Source: Papio anubis
Lineage: Eukaryota > Chordata > Mammalia > Primates > Cercopithecidae
Assembly (NCBI RefSeq): GCF_008728515.1
Contig: NC_044978.1
Span: 5,971,771 to 6,035,770 of the forward strand
Length of the DNA stretch: 64,000 nt
Reading direction: 5' to 3'
Part shown: positions 20,721-32,690 of the stretch, one piece after another
Layout: every line of letters starts with the position of its first letter
Position numbering within the stretch: position 1 is the first letter of the stretch
Made by a program: the position numbers and the translations under genes
The notes under the pieces: generated by a model
Database searches by the model: none
Seen by the model: only the letters and a program-made list of their open reading frames with translations
Told to the model about the DNA's origin: nothing

Positions 20721-21740
20721 AGTTATACTAATTAGTGGAATGGCAGAAACATGTACATGTTGCAGAGAATCAGAAAAGAGAGAGGGGCATAAATGGAAGG
20801 AGAGGCTCATTATAATTGGGAATTGGGAATGAGAGAAGACAGTTTGCAGTGGGTGATACTGGGCTAACACTTGGGAGATGAGTACTTGTGGTACGATATT
20901 GATACATTATATATAACTCTTTCCAATCTAAGATCTTGATCCACTGCTGAGTCTCTATCATTGGGAAGTATGTCATAAGAAAATGGTTATTAACACTAGA
21001 GTGTCAGTTTGGGATGGATTTCTTTTTATTTATTTGAAAGTTAGAGTAGAGTCAGAGTTTCTCCAATAATAATTTTACTATCATTCATTTGCATATTGCT
21101 AGGCTTTATTAAGTAAGAACAGAAGGGGTGGACTTATAACTACCCTGCCAAGATTTGTGTATGTCACCTTATTCTCATGGGCCTGTGTCTTTCATGCCAA
21201 TGACAACCTCCAAGAGGGCTGTGGTGGGAAAAAAACAACATGACGAACTGCTGCTATAATATATACTACACTGTCATTATTTTCGTAAGTATTTAGATGG
21301 GCATAGATATACCTTCTTGCTACTTCATGTGAAATAACAATAGTTGATATTAATAGCAAAGGTACATGGTAAAATAAACATAATTTTTAAACATGTTTGT
21401 CTACTCACTGGAATAGCAGCAGTTCATTATCTGCTGATTTTTTAAAATGTAATTGCCAAGTTCTACGCTTGATTTTGTCTCCCCCAAAAGAGGAAGTGAA
21501 TACTCAGTGTCTGAGGTCTCCAACAGTGGAAATTATAACCTGCCAGGAACCCGCCATCTTGCCTGAAATACATATTCGCGAGTGAACAGGCCCTCCCTCT
21601 CTCTGAGATCTCTGCAGATGGCAGGTTTCCAAAAGGAAGGAAAAAACCAAAAAGGACCAGCTAAAAATAGGCAGTTTTAGGAAAGTGCTATGGCTAATCA
21701 GATAACTGCTATCTGAAACATGCAGATATCAAAACATTTA
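20721..21740. other. Unique intergenic sequence
   Basis: AT-rich and unrecognised. An octamer-like ATTTGCAT lies at 21087-21094. Confidence 0.4.
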
Positions 21741-21953
21741 ATAGAAACCTTGTCTCTACTAAAAATACAAAAAAGTGAACAAGGCATGGTGGCGGGCGCC
21801 TGTAGTCCCAGCTACTCGGGAGGCTGAGGAAGGAGAATGCTGTGAAGTGTGAACCCAGGAGGTGGAGCTTGCAGTGAGCAGAGATTGTGCCACCACACTC
21901 CAGCCTGAGTGACAGAGCAAGACTCCGTCTCCAGAAAAAAAAAAAAAAAAAGT
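21741..21953 (+). mobile_element. Alu (5' truncated)
   Basis: It starts within the left arm at AGAAACCTTGTCTCTACT and continues through the right arm to an A run. It contains a small duplication, GTGAAGTGTGAACCC. Confidence 0.9.
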
Positions 21954-22332
21954 AGAACTTCAAAATCATTTATACTGGGTATTCAGTTATAAATGTAATT
22001 AGATTCATATGTTGTTTTATGCTTAATGATTTTAGATGTGACTGACCACAGAGTTCAGAAAAATATTATACGTAATTGAAATTTTCCCGATGATCCAAGA
22101 TAAAGTCATTAGACATTTATCTAGAAGACTAGGCATAGACTTCTAGACATTTATCCTGTGTATTCCAGATGGAAAAATACAGATGTCTACTTTTTCAAAA
22201 TATATTTGAAGTAGTTTTATTTGTAATTCGTTCACTTTTTTTATATTATTGATGGAGATTGTCTTGTTAATTAAGACTTGTCTACCATCTGTAACAGTTA
22301 TTGCAAATCTTGGTGTCTTCTCAGCTCATCAC
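21954..22332. other. AT-rich unique sequence
   Basis: Nothing recognised apart from a short local repeat of TAGACATTTATC (about 22111 and 22143). Confidence 0.4.
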
Positions 22333-22334
22333 TT

Positions 22335-22625
22335 TTTTTTGAGACACAGCCTTGCTCAGTCACCCAGGCTGGAGTGCAGTGCCACAGTCTCAGTTCACTG
22401 CAACCTCCGCCTCTTGGGTTCAAGTGATTCTCCTGCCTCAGCCTCCTGAGTAGCTGGGATTATAGGCAAGCTCCCTCACACCTGGCTAATTTTTGTATTT
22501 TTAGTAGAGACGGGGTTTCACCATGTTGGCCAAGCTGGTCTCGAACTCCTGACCTCAGGTGATCTCCCCACCTCAGCCTCCCAAAGTGCTGGGATTACCG
22601 GTATGAGCCAGCCACTGCACCCAGC
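22335..22625 (-). mobile_element. Alu (S-like) with target-site duplication
   Basis: A full-length reverse-strand Alu. CTCATCACTTT flanks it on both sides (about 22323 and 22626). Confidence 0.93.
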
Positions 22626-22635
22626 CTCATCACTT

Positions 22636-23620
22636 TTAATTTATCCTATTTATCCTGTTTAAATACTTTGAAAGGTATAAATATAATTTGAAAAAGTAAT
22701 TGGATAAGCACTCCAAGTCTAAAATTGTACTTCACATCAGAATAAAATATATACATACAGTAAAAAAAAAAAAACCACTATGTTTTAACAGAAAACGTAC
22801 TCATTATCAAGAAAAAAGTGGAAATGGAAGGCATTCATTTCTGGCAATAAAGCACACTAAATATTCTAAAAATTTCTCATTACACCCACATAAAAATGAT
22901 ATATATCAGAAATAACACCTCTAGCACTCACTGGCCTTATGTTTCTAGGTAGGGTAGAGTTTCTTATGTAAGACCAGTGATTTTTCCGGGAACAACTAGA
23001 AAAGCTAGATTAAACAGAAACATTATCTGCTTACAGACATCACATAGTATCTAAAGCAACCAGGAAAAAGGGTAATAAAATTTCAGAGAGAAGAGTCATG
23101 AAGTAATGATCCAACCTTCTGCGCCACTTTTCCCAAAGGAAATTGGTTAATTCTAAGTATGGGCAAGAGGCTGAGAGCCCCGGCTTTGCCTGAGTAGAGG
23201 GCTGTTTCTGATGGGCCGAGAAACCAGTAGACTTTTTGGCAGTTTTATGCAGCTGGAGTGACGCGATTGAAGGGCCTCAAACATGGACTGTTTTCTCTTC
23301 AAGACAGCTGGAGAGGATACGGAAATAAACAGCTCAGCTGACAACTAGAGCAAAGTTTTTGGCAGCCTCAGAGTAATGAGAAGACAAAGATTAGAGTGGA
23401 TGACCTGCCAGGGACAGGAACCCCAGTGTACACATCAGGTCCTCAGTCAAAAGGCCTAGAGCACATTAGCGTAAGAAGAGATGTGAACCAAGGAGAGCGC
23501 TGCCAAAACTGCAACTCAGAGTAGCGTCTGCTCAGTCCCTTACTGAGCAAAAGCAAAAGCTCAGTACCCCCGACAGGGGACGGGTAACGTTTCCCTGCAG
23601 GAAAGGAGCATCAACTGGGC
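22636..23620. other. Unique intergenic sequence
   Basis: I recognise no gene. The rightmost part could be the start of a decayed L1M/HAL1-like unit. Confidence 0.35.
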
Positions 23621-23672
<52 letters not shown>

Positions 23673-23848
23673 GTATTTTATATATATTATATATAGTATT
23701 ATATATAGTATTTTATATATATTATATAGTATAATATATAGTATTTCATATATATTATATACAGTATTGTATATAGTATTTCATATATATTATATATAGT
23801 ATTATATATAGTATTATATATTATATATATTTATATATACTTTTATTT
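23621..23848. repeat. (CT)n followed by an AT-rich minisatellite
   Basis: About 35 bases of CT repeats pass into (TA)n at 23655. Some 190 bases of imperfect units built from TATATAGTATTT and TATATATTATA follow. It directly abuts the tail of a reverse-strand Alu. Confidence 0.93.
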
Positions 23849-24133
23849 TTGGGACAGAGTCTCACTCTGTCGCCCAGGCTGGAGTGCAGTGGCGCAATTC
23901 TTGGCTCACTGCAACCTCTGCCTCCCGCGTTCGAGCGATTCTCCTGCCTCGGCCTCCTGAGTAGCTGCGATTACAGGAACCCGCCACCACACCCAGCTAA
24001 TTTTTTTATTTTTAGTAGAGACGAGGTTTCACCATGTTGGCCAGGCTGGTCTCAAACTCCTGACCTCAGGTGGTCCACCAGCCGCGGCCTCCCAAAGTGC
24101 TCGGATTACAGGCCTCAGCCACCACGCCCAGCC
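23849..24133 (-). mobile_element. Alu (S-like)
   Basis: A full-length reverse-strand Alu from GGGACAGAGTCTCACTC to CCACGCCCAGCC. Confidence 0.93.
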
Positions 24134-24149
24134 CTCTCCAATAGTTTAT

Positions 24150-24985
24150 AGACAATGTCCAGAATTCACTTAAAAATTTTAAGGCCTACCAGGGAAAAGG
24201 ACTATATGCAGTCTGTTGAGTCCCTGAGGGAATGAAATATATACCAGAAGCAGACTCAGAGCAGAGAAGAACTCTAAAATAACTAACACACGTTCAAGAA
24301 AAATAGAGGAAAACAAACAGTAGAGATTATTACCAGAAAAACTGGAACCTCTGAGGAAAATTAAATGAAACTGTCAAATGGGAAGGACAGTCTCTGAAAT
24401 GAGGACTCAGCAGGTGGGCTCAAGACTAGACAATACATGGTATATGAAAGCATTGGTGAACTGACAAATAGGTCAGTAGGAAATACTCAGATTTTAATGC
24501 TCAAAGGAAAACAAAAATGGAAAAAAAGAACACTGAAACCCCTGGTATACATTGGAACTGTGTAATACATAGGAATAGTTAAAGCTCTTTGAGAATGGAG
24601 CAGAATAAACATTTGAAGGGATAACCAAAGAAAATTTTCCAAAACTGATATGTAACGTTATCTCTCAGATGTAAGAAGCTCTGCACAAAAAAAAAAAAAG
24701 TCACACATACACACATCAAGATAAAATTATTGAAAATCAAAAATGAAAAGAAGATCATAAAATGTGAAGTGGGGGTAGAGCGTGGTGGGGAAACATTACC
24801 TTCAAAGGCACAACAATAAGACATTTTGTCTACTCTTCGGTAGAAATGATGGAGCTAGAAGACAATGGAGTATCTTTTTAAAAGCTAGAACTCTACAGCC
24901 AGTGACAATAATATCCTAAAATGAAGGTGAACTCAAAGTGTTTTCAGAAGATCAAAATCACAGCACTAATTTAATAATTCTAGCT
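24150..24985 (+). mobile_element. L1M/HAL1-like ORF1-region remnant
   Basis: Diverged LINE text: CCAAAGAAAATTTTCCAAAA, then CTACAGCCAGTGACAATAAT, then AAAATGAAGGTGAACTC. This matches the ORF1-derived region of old L1M or HAL1. Reading frames are destroyed. Confidence 0.6.
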
Positions 24986-24989
24986 CCAG

Positions 24990-25675
24990 TGTGGTAAGCT
25001 GAATAATGGCCCTCCACAAATGTCCATGCCCTAATCTCTGGAACCTGTAAATATGTTTTATTACATGGAAAAAAGGACTTTTTAATTTAATTTTATTTTT
25101 TGAGATGGAGTCTCGCTGTGTCACCCAGTCTGGAGTGCAGTGGCTCAATCTCAGTTCACTGCAACATCTACCTCCCGGGTTCAAGAGATTCTCCTGCCTC
25201 AGCCTCCCAAGTAGCTGGGATTATAGGTGCCCACCACAATGCCCAGCTAATTTTTGTGCTTTTAGTAGATATAAGGTTTCACCATGTTGGCCAAGCTGGT
25301 CTCAAATACCTGACCTCAAGTGATGCACTTGCCTTGACCTCCCATGGTGCTGGGATTACAGGTGTGAGCCACTGCACCCAGGAAAAAGGGACTTTGAAGA
25401 TGTAATTAATGTTACTAATCAATTGACCTTAAAATACGGAGATTCTCCTGAATTATCTGGGTGGACCTGATATAACCACATGAGACTTCACAAGCAGAGT
25501 CTTCTTCTAGCTGAAGGCAGAAGAGAGATGCGGCAGGAGGGGAAGCTGGACAGATATCAAGGGTGACAAGGATCTAATGCTGACTCTAAGACATAAAAGC
25601 CTATCTGCAAGAACCAGAAGGAGGCCTCGAGGAGCATAAGGATAGTCCCAGCTGACAAGTATTTAGAGAAATAAA
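24990..25675 (+). mobile_element. MaLR-like LTR, split by an Alu
   Basis: It begins TGTGGTAAGCTGAATAATGG and continues with TGTCCATGCCCTAATCTC. After the Alu come ATTATCTGGGTGGACCTGAT and CTGAAGGCAGAAGAG. I know this pattern as a common MLT1-like LTR, but the subfamily and right boundary are uncertain. Confidence 0.5.
25085..25381 (-). mobile_element. Alu (S-like) inside the LTR
   Basis: A full-length reverse-strand Alu. GGAAAAAAGGACTTT on the left and GGAAAAAGGGACTTT on the right form its target-site duplication. Confidence 0.93.
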
Positions 25676-25677
25676 GC

Positions 25678-25968
25678 TGGCTGGGCACAGTGGCTCACAC
25701 CTGTAATCCCAGCACTTCGAGAGGTTGAGGGGGGCCAGTGGATCACCTGAGGTCAGGAGTTCGAGACCAGCCTGGCCAACATGGTGAAATCCCATCTGTA
25801 CTAAAAATGCAAACATTAGCTGGGCGTGGTGGCAGGCGCCTGTAGTCCCAACTACTCAGGAGGCTGAGGCAAGAGAATCACTTGATCCCGGGAGGCAGAG
25901 GTTGCAGAGAGCTGAGATCATGCCATTGCACTCCAGCCTGGGCAACAGGCTCAAAAAAAAAAAAAAAA
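25678..25968 (+). mobile_element. Alu (S-like)
   Basis: A forward Alu. The flanks AGAAATAAAGCTG and AGAAATAAAACTG are a target-site duplication. Its 3' end lacks the usual GAGACTCCGTCTC and goes from CAACAGGCTC straight into the A run. Confidence 0.92.
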
Positions 25969-26750
25969 ACCGGAAAAGAAATAAAACTGTCATCCTATGA
26001 CTGAGGGTTGGGGTGCCTAACATGCGCACAGGAGGCTCCTAACACAATGAGACAGAGCTGGGGGTTGGAAGAGAAGGAGAAAGGCCCAGCCAGGCTGGGA
26101 GCATGCGACTGCCTCTGAATATTCTAAGGCAGAACTCCAAGGAATCAAAAAACTCTAAATTAGAATTTGCATTTACAGGAGATCATAACAGTGTATTTGT
26201 TAAAATTAAAAGATAGACTACAGGGATGAAGACAATGTGGTACCAGACACACAGATCAATGGTTAAAAAAAAGAAAAAATTGAGAGCCCAGAAAAAGATG
26301 CTTCCACTTATGGTCACTAAAGGTGCCAACAAAATGCAATGAGAAAGAAGGTGTTTTTAACAAATAGTACTGGGAAAATTGGATATTTACAAGCAAAAGC
26401 ACCTCACGTTATACACAAAAGTTAACTCAAAATTTATCAGGCCTAAATGTGAGAGCTGAAACTAAAAATCGTAGAAGAAGGAATAGGAGTAAATCTGCAT
26501 GCTCTTGGGTTAGGCAATGATTTCTTAGACATAATACCAGAAACACATGCAACAGGAGAAAAATGGTAACTTAGGCTAACTCAAAATTAAAAGCTTTTGT
26601 ATGTCAAAAGACACCATCAAGAAAGTAAAAATACACTCAAATATTGGGAGAAGGTATTTGCAAATCATGTATGTGATGAGAAACTTGCATCCAGAATATA
26701 TAAAGAACTCTTAAAACTCAATGGTTAAAAGATAAGTAGCTCAATTATGG

Positions 26751-27058
26751 CTGGGCATAGTGGCTTAGGCCTGTAATCCCAGCAATTTGGGAGGCCAAGG
26801 CAGGCAGATCACTTGAGCTCAGGAGTTCAATACCAGCCTGGACAACATACTGAAACCCTGTCTCTACTAAAAATGCAAATATCAGCCAGTCGTGGTGGTG
26901 TGCACCTGTAGTCCCAGCTACTCGGGAGGCTGAGGCACAAGAATCTCTTGAACCTGGGAGGCAGAGGTTCCAGCGTGCCAAGATTGCGCCACTGCACTGC
27001 ACTCCAGCCTGGGTGACAGAGTGAGACTCCGTCTCAAAAAAAAAAAAAAAGAAAAAAA
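26751..27058 (+). mobile_element. Alu inside L1M
   Basis: A full-length forward Alu with GTAGCTCAATTA repeated on both flanks. CACTGCACTGCACTCC shows a small internal duplication. Confidence 0.93.
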
Positions 27059-27916
27059 TGTAGCTCAATTAGAAAATTGGCTTAAGTCAAAACACATTTC
27101 ACTGAAGAGGAGACACAGATACCAAACAAGCACATGAAAAGAAGTTCAGTATCATTGCCATCAAGGAAATGCAAATTAAAATCACAATAAGCTATTGTAT
27201 CATTATACATCTATGCAAATGACTATCATAAAAATTAGTGACAGCATCAAATGCTGGCAAGGGTGCAGAGAAATAGATCACTCATACATTGCTGGTGGAA
27301 ATTTAAAATGGTCAAGCTACTCTGAAAAAGTTTGACAATTTCTTATGAAAGTAAACGTGCAATTACTGTATGACTGAACAGTTGCACTCTTGGGCATTTA
27401 TCTCAGAGAAATGAAACCTCTGTTCACACAAAAACCTGCATATGACTGTTCACAGAAGCTTCATGCACAACTGTTAAAACCTGGGAACAGTTCAGATGTC
27501 CTTCCAACTCAGACACCCTTCAGTGGGTGAATGGTTAAATAAGCCTTAGAACATGCTACCATGAAATACTCAGCAATCAAAAGATATGGAGTATTGGTAC
27601 GTGAACATCTTGGATGAATTTCGAGGGAATTATGCTAACCAAAAAAAAAGCAAATCTCAGATTACATACTTTATGATTCCATTTATATGACATTCTCAAA
27701 ATGACAAAATTATAGAAATGGAAAGCAGCCTTGTGGTTGCCGGAGGTTAGGAGCTGTGGAGTGGGAGGAGAGGGACTGGAACGGAGCCAGGTGGGGAAGG
27801 TAGAGGGTATGATTATAAAAGTCAACAGGAGGGACTGTTGTGGAGACAAACCTGTTCTGCATCTTGTGGTAACAGATAAGCAAACCGTAATCAGTGATAA
27901 AAAATGCACAGAACTT

Positions 27917-28215
27917 GGCCAGGCACGGCAGCTCGCGCCTGTAATCCCAGCACTTTGGGAGGCCGATGCGGGGCAGACCATCTGAGGTCAGGAGTTCAAG
28001 ACCATCCTGGCCAACCATGGCCAACATGGTGAAACCCCATCTCTACTAAAAATACAAAAATTAGCCGAGCACGGTGGTGTCTCTACTCGGGAGGCTGAGG
28101 CAGGAGAATCCCATGAACCCAGGAGGCAGAGGTTGCAGTGAGCCGAGATCATGCCACTGCACTGTAACCTGGGTGACAGAGGGAGACTCCGTCTAAAAAA
28201 AAACAAAAAAACACA
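27917..28215 (+). mobile_element. Alu inside L1M
   Basis: A forward Alu with a tail of A runs broken by C. The flanks carry ATGCACAGAACT and ATGCATAGAACT. About 25 bases around the CTGTAATCCCAGCTACTC step of the right arm are missing. Confidence 0.92.
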
Positions 28216-28302
28216 AAACCATGCATAGAACTAAATACACGTATGTGCACACACACGCGAAAGAGTATAAGTAAAACAGGAGAAACAAGAGTAAGCCTGG
28301 TA

Positions 28303-28374
28303 GATTGTTTCATTGTTAGTATATCAGCTGTGATATGAGATTGTTTCATTGTTAGTATATCGGCTGTGATGATA
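28303..28374 (+). repeat. 36-bp tandem duplication in L1M 3' UTR
   Basis: Two adjacent units both start GATTGTTTCATTGTTAGTAT and differ at a few positions near their ends. Confidence 0.88.
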
Positions 28375-28470
28375 TAATATGTCATCATTGGAAGAAATCG
28401 GGCAAGGGATCTCTCTGAATTATTTCTTACACTTACAATTACCTCAATAAAATTTTTAATTTAAAAAACG

Positions 28471-29620
28471 CAAAAGATTTAAATAAACATTTTCCCCCAA
28501 GATATGCACATGGCTAAAAGCACATGAAAAGGTGCTCAACATCATTTATCTCCAGGGAAATGCATACTGACAAAATCACAGTGAGATACCATTTTTTACC
28601 TAGTAGAACAGTTATAATTTTTTAAAAAGGCAAACAATAATAAGTGGTGGCAAGGATGTGGAGAGATAGAAACCCTCCTACGTGATTTGTGGAAATGGAG
28701 AATGGTACAGACACTCTGGAACAGTTTAGTAGTTTCTCAAAAAGTGAAACACAGACTTCACATGTGATCCAGCAATTCCACTTGTATTAATAGCCATCTA
28801 ACCAAAAGAAATTAAATGAAACAAAAACATATGTCCATGCAAAGACTCGTAAACAATGTTTGGCAGGGTGCAGGGGCTCACTCCTATAATCCCAGCACTT
28901 TGGGAGGCTGAGGCGGGCAGATGACCTGAGTTTGAGACCAGCTTGGCCAACATGGTAAAATCCTGTCTCTACGAAAAAAAAAAAAAAAAAAATTAGCCGA
29001 GTGTAGTGGCACATGCCTGTAATCCCATCTACTTGGGAGGCCGACAGGAGAATTGTTTGAACCTAGGAGGTGGAGGTTGCAGTGAGCCAAGATTGGGCCA
29101 CTGCACTCCAGCCTGGGAGACAGAATGAGACTCCGTTTCAAAAAAAGAAACAAGCTCTATTCACAGTAGCCGAAAAGTGGAAACAATCTACATGTCCATG
29201 AACTGATAAATGGAAAACAAGATGTTTATGCACACAATGGAATACTATTTGGCAATAAAGAAGAATGAAGTACTAAAAGACACTAAAAAGGGGAAGAAGC
29301 TAATGCCCAGTGAAGCAAGCCAGACACAAGTGATCACATATTTTATAATCCCATTTATATGAAATGTCCAGAAAAGGCAAATTTGTAGAAACAGAGAACA
29401 GATTAGTGGTTGCCTACAGCTGGGGGTGAAAACCGGGAATGACTGCTAATGAGCGAGAGGTTTCTTTGTAGGGTCATGGAAATGTTCTGAAATCAGGTCA
29501 CGGTAATAACTGTACAACTCTGTAAATATACTAACATTCTTCGAACTGTATACTTAAAAGAGATGTACGTTATGCTATGTAGATTATATCTCAATGAAAC
29601 TGATAAAAACAAAATTAAGA
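28471..29620 (+). mobile_element. Second L1M 3' end, head to tail
   Basis: A second ORF2 3' end starts right after the first element's tail. It has AAATGCATACTGACAAAATC, CACAATGGAATACTATTTGG and TCATATTTTATAATCCC-like text, and ends ATCTCAATGAAACTGATAAA. It duplicates the domain content of the previous element but differs in sequence, so it is a separate insertion. Confidence 0.78.
28862..29148 (+). mobile_element. Alu inside second L1M
   Basis: A forward Alu starting GGCAGGGTGCAGGGGCTC, with a long A-rich linker (about 28974-28991) and an A tail. Confidence 0.92.
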
Positions 29621-29958
29621 TAAAGTATGTTTGTAGAACATATTGTAACAGTTGGTTGGTTTGCATTAAAACCGTTGAGTATCTGGACGTGTAGCCGGTA
29701 GGTCTCCATTTATGCCGGAGACAGCCTGTCTGCCATTGTCACTAACAGGACCACAGAGAGAGAACTGAGGAACTAAGCCCCGAGAAGGGGCTGACTGGCT
29801 TGATGGCCATGCCAAGGAGAGTGGCGAAAATGCACAGAAGTTTAGAAAAGTTCTAGTTATATTGCTGTAGGTTGCAGTGTTTTACTATTGCAAGATGTTT
29901 GGGATTGTCTTTCATTCAAATCTGCTAGTCACTACCCAGCTGAAAGTATGGACTCTAA
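29621..29958. other. Unique intergenic sequence
   Basis: Nothing recognised. Confidence 0.4.
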
Positions 29959-30262
29959 GCCGGGTGCGGTGGCTCACGCCCGTAATCGCAGCACTTTGGG
30001 AGGCCGAGGTGGGTGGATCACCTGAGGTCAGGAGTTCGAGACCAGCCTGGACAACACGGTGAAACCCGTCTCTACTAAAAATACAAAAATTAGCCAGGCA
30101 TGGTGGTGGACGCCTGTAATCCCAGTTACTCAGGAGGCTGAGGCAGGAGAATCGCTTGAACCCAGGAGACAGAGGTTGCAGTGAGCCAAGATCACACCAC
30201 TGCACTCCAGCCTGGGCAACAGAGCGAAACTCCATCTCCCAAAAGAAAAAAAGAAAAAAGAA
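29959..30262 (+). mobile_element. Alu (S-like) with long target-site duplication
   Basis: A full-length forward Alu. GAAAGTATGGACTCTAAG on the left and GAAAGTATAGACTCTAAG on the right flank it. Confidence 0.94.
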
Positions 30263-30349
30263 AGTATAGACTCTAAGCTAAGAACATATGACAATTAATT
30301 TATTTCCACATTGCTCCAATCACTTTCTTGAATCGTCTCCTAAGCCCTG

Positions 30350-30505
30350 TGCTATGATTTTAATATGTTCCCTCCAAAATTCAAGTGTTGAAACTTGGTG
30401 GTCAATGTGATGGTATTAAGAAGTGGGGTCTTTCAGTGGTGATTTAAGAAGTAAATTACCCAGTTTGTGATATTTTGTTAGAGCAGCACTAAGCAGACAA
30501 GGACA
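30350..30505 (+). mobile_element. MaLR LTR with an internal deletion
   Basis: The left end TGCTATGATTTTAATATG joins, after only about 90 bases, to a typical 3' end TTACCCAGTTTGTGATATTT. Most of the middle of a MLT1/MST-like LTR is missing. Confidence 0.65.
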
Positions 30506-32262
30506 TCCAGGCTTCCACTTACCTTTTCAGTGAAGATGCAAACAACAGTGTCACTCTAGCCACAGCTGGGATTGATGCTTTCTCCTACAGTTGAACGTCT
30601 GTGTTGGTGCACTGCTCTCCTCCTAACTCCTAGGGCTCAATCATAGCGTTTTGTAAATCACTGACCTTTTAATGTATTTCCTAATCAATTCTATGGGTGA
30701 AATTAAAGAACAGTGTATTGAAAGTAAAACCACACTTAGTTGGTCACAATTTTGACATAATTCAGCATCTTATGGCCAACAACTTTGGAACACAAGCAAT
30801 TATATACAGTTTCCTAGTATCTCTATTAATGTTACAAGATGGTACACGTTGGGGAAGGGATTACAGCAAAAGCAATTTTGTGGTTCTGAATATGATCAGA
30901 CCAGCCCAAGCATTGTATTCTCAGAAAGGAAATGTGTTGTCATGCCTTAATGAAGAGGTAAGTGCTCTTTCATGAATCTGCTTGGTGGCCCAAGGATCTG
31001 AGGGATTACTGCCTGGATTTGATGAGTCAGACTCTAAATATGACAATGTTAGCACCGGCCACGTCTGTTGCTCAGATCTCCCCTTTTGTGGCACCCTGGC
31101 TAGAGACTCAAATGATTTGGGAAGCTCAGATCCCAGGCTCAGATCCCCACTGCCAGTCCTTTTCTTTAAGGGATCATTCTATGCACGGGAGGGTGCCACT
31201 GCCCTAAAAAGAAAGTCAGAGAAATCTGCCAGTGCATGTGGTGTGGGAAGAAGCTACCAGAGGCTGATGTCACTACTTCTGTGGGTAAGCCACCTGCCTG
31301 AATTTTCTTTACTTGCCCTCCAGATCCCTGCTCCACCCCTTTCTTTCCTGCTCTCCGGCAGGAGGAAGGCTGCCATGGGATGCACCAACAGGCCCTCTTG
31401 CCCTCTGACTTCCGGCTGGACCTAGCTGATGGGAGAAATTGGCAGGAGCTGGGAGGCCAGGAGGAGAGGGAACGGGGTACTTTCCCTCACTCTTCCTAGT
31501 CAGGCCTCAGGGTGGGCAGTAGCAGGGTTCCCTCCCCAGGGCTGGGCTGCTCTCCAGGGATCTTTTTCTACACTGGTTGGTCTTGCTGGGTTAGTATCCA
31601 CTCCCTTCCCTTGCTCCTTCAGGCCTAGGAGAGGGTACAGAACTTGCTGCTGTGGCCACCCCAGGGTGCTTCACTGCCTTGTTAGTTTCCCTTGTTAGTT
31701 TCTCTTAGCCCTGCCCCTCCTTTGTAAATAGTCCCTTCATGAAACCTGCTTCCATCACTCCTTTTGTGAGTGCTGTCTCTTTCCTGCCAAGCTCCAAGCA
31801 GCTACTGGGAGCAACCATTGGTGAGTAAAATTGGGAAGCACTGGAAAATGATTTAATATTTTATTTTATTTTAGCCTGCTCTCATTTTTTTTTTAATATT
31901 TAAAAATGAACAAGTGTTACTTTGGGGATGAAAAACAGCACAGAAATGTATACACACACTCAAAAAAAATCAAAACTAACCTAAAAGTTAATAAATAATA
32001 TTACACATAATAGAATGCATGTAGCATATGTACCTATTTCTTTCACTATGAGGAGTTCAGACAAAGATATAGTAGGTATGTTCTACATGACATAAAGATT
32101 TGACTGTAAGAGTATGTGCTTGTGTCGTATTGATAAAAACCTTCTCTTAAGTCTCTAAAAATGGAATTCATCATCAAGTATGGACTCATGAGCCAAAAGA
32201 AAACTTTAAAGTAGATATTAGAAAACAAAGAATTTAAGATTGCATTAAAATATATAATATTA
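30506..32262. other. Mostly unique sequence, possible old LINE 3' end near 31320-31830
   Basis: No real gene was recognised. The segment 31370-31830 contains TTTGTAAATAGTCCCTTCAT and resembles a repetitive 3' end I cannot name with confidence. Open frames of up to 147 codons here overlap one another and show no recognisable similarity. Confidence 0.35.
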
Positions 32263-32690
32263 GGCCGGGCACGGTGGCTCACACCTGTAATCCCAGCACT
32301 TTGGGAGGTCGAGGCAGGCAGATCACTTGAGGCTAGGAGTTTGAGACCAGCCTGGCCAACATGGTGAAACTTCATCTCTACTAAAAATACAAAACTTAGC
32401 CAGGCATGGTGGCACACACCTATAATCCCAGGACTTTGGGAGGCCGAGGCGGGCAGATCATTTGAGGTCAGGAGTTTGAGACAAGCCTGGCCAGCATGGT
32501 GAAATCCTGTCTCTACGAAAAATACAAAAATTAGCAGGGCACAGTGGCGGGTGCCTGTAATCTCAGCTACTTGGGAGGCTGAGGCAGGAGAAGAACCCAG
32601 GAGACAGAGGCTGCGGTGAGCCAACATTGCACTACTGCACTCCAGCTTGGGCGACAGAGTGAGACTCTGTCTCAAAATATATATATAAAA
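32263..32690 (+). mobile_element. Rearranged three-armed Alu
   Basis: It starts as a normal Alu left arm (GGCCGGGCACGGTGGCTC) and enters the right arm. At TATAATCCCAG (about 32421-32431) it jumps back to a left arm (GACTTTGGGAGGCCG), then continues to a full right arm and TATATATA tail. Confidence 0.9.

Larger units (their letters stand above)
26180..28470 (+). mobile_element. L1M, 3' part (ORF2 end and 3' UTR)
   Basis: ORF2-derived text includes CTGGGAAAATTGGATATTTA, GAAATGCAAATTAAAATCAC and ACATTGCTGGTGGAAATTTA. The 3' UTR ends with ACCTCAATAAAATTTTTAAT. Many stops and indels make it a dead copy. Two Alus interrupt it. Confidence 0.82.

Noticed and set aside
26180..29620. L1 ORF2 as a possible active gene
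   Set aside because: Only 3' fragments exist, with many stops and frameshifts and no 5' UTR or ORF1.
30982..31425. 147-codon plus-strand frame in the 31 kb region
   Set aside because: It overlaps another frame of similar length, has no recognised domain, and probably lies partly in an old repeat.
32046..32675. 209-codon minus-strand open frame
   Set aside because: Most of it is the antisense of the three-armed Alu; the residue pattern is that of translated Alu.
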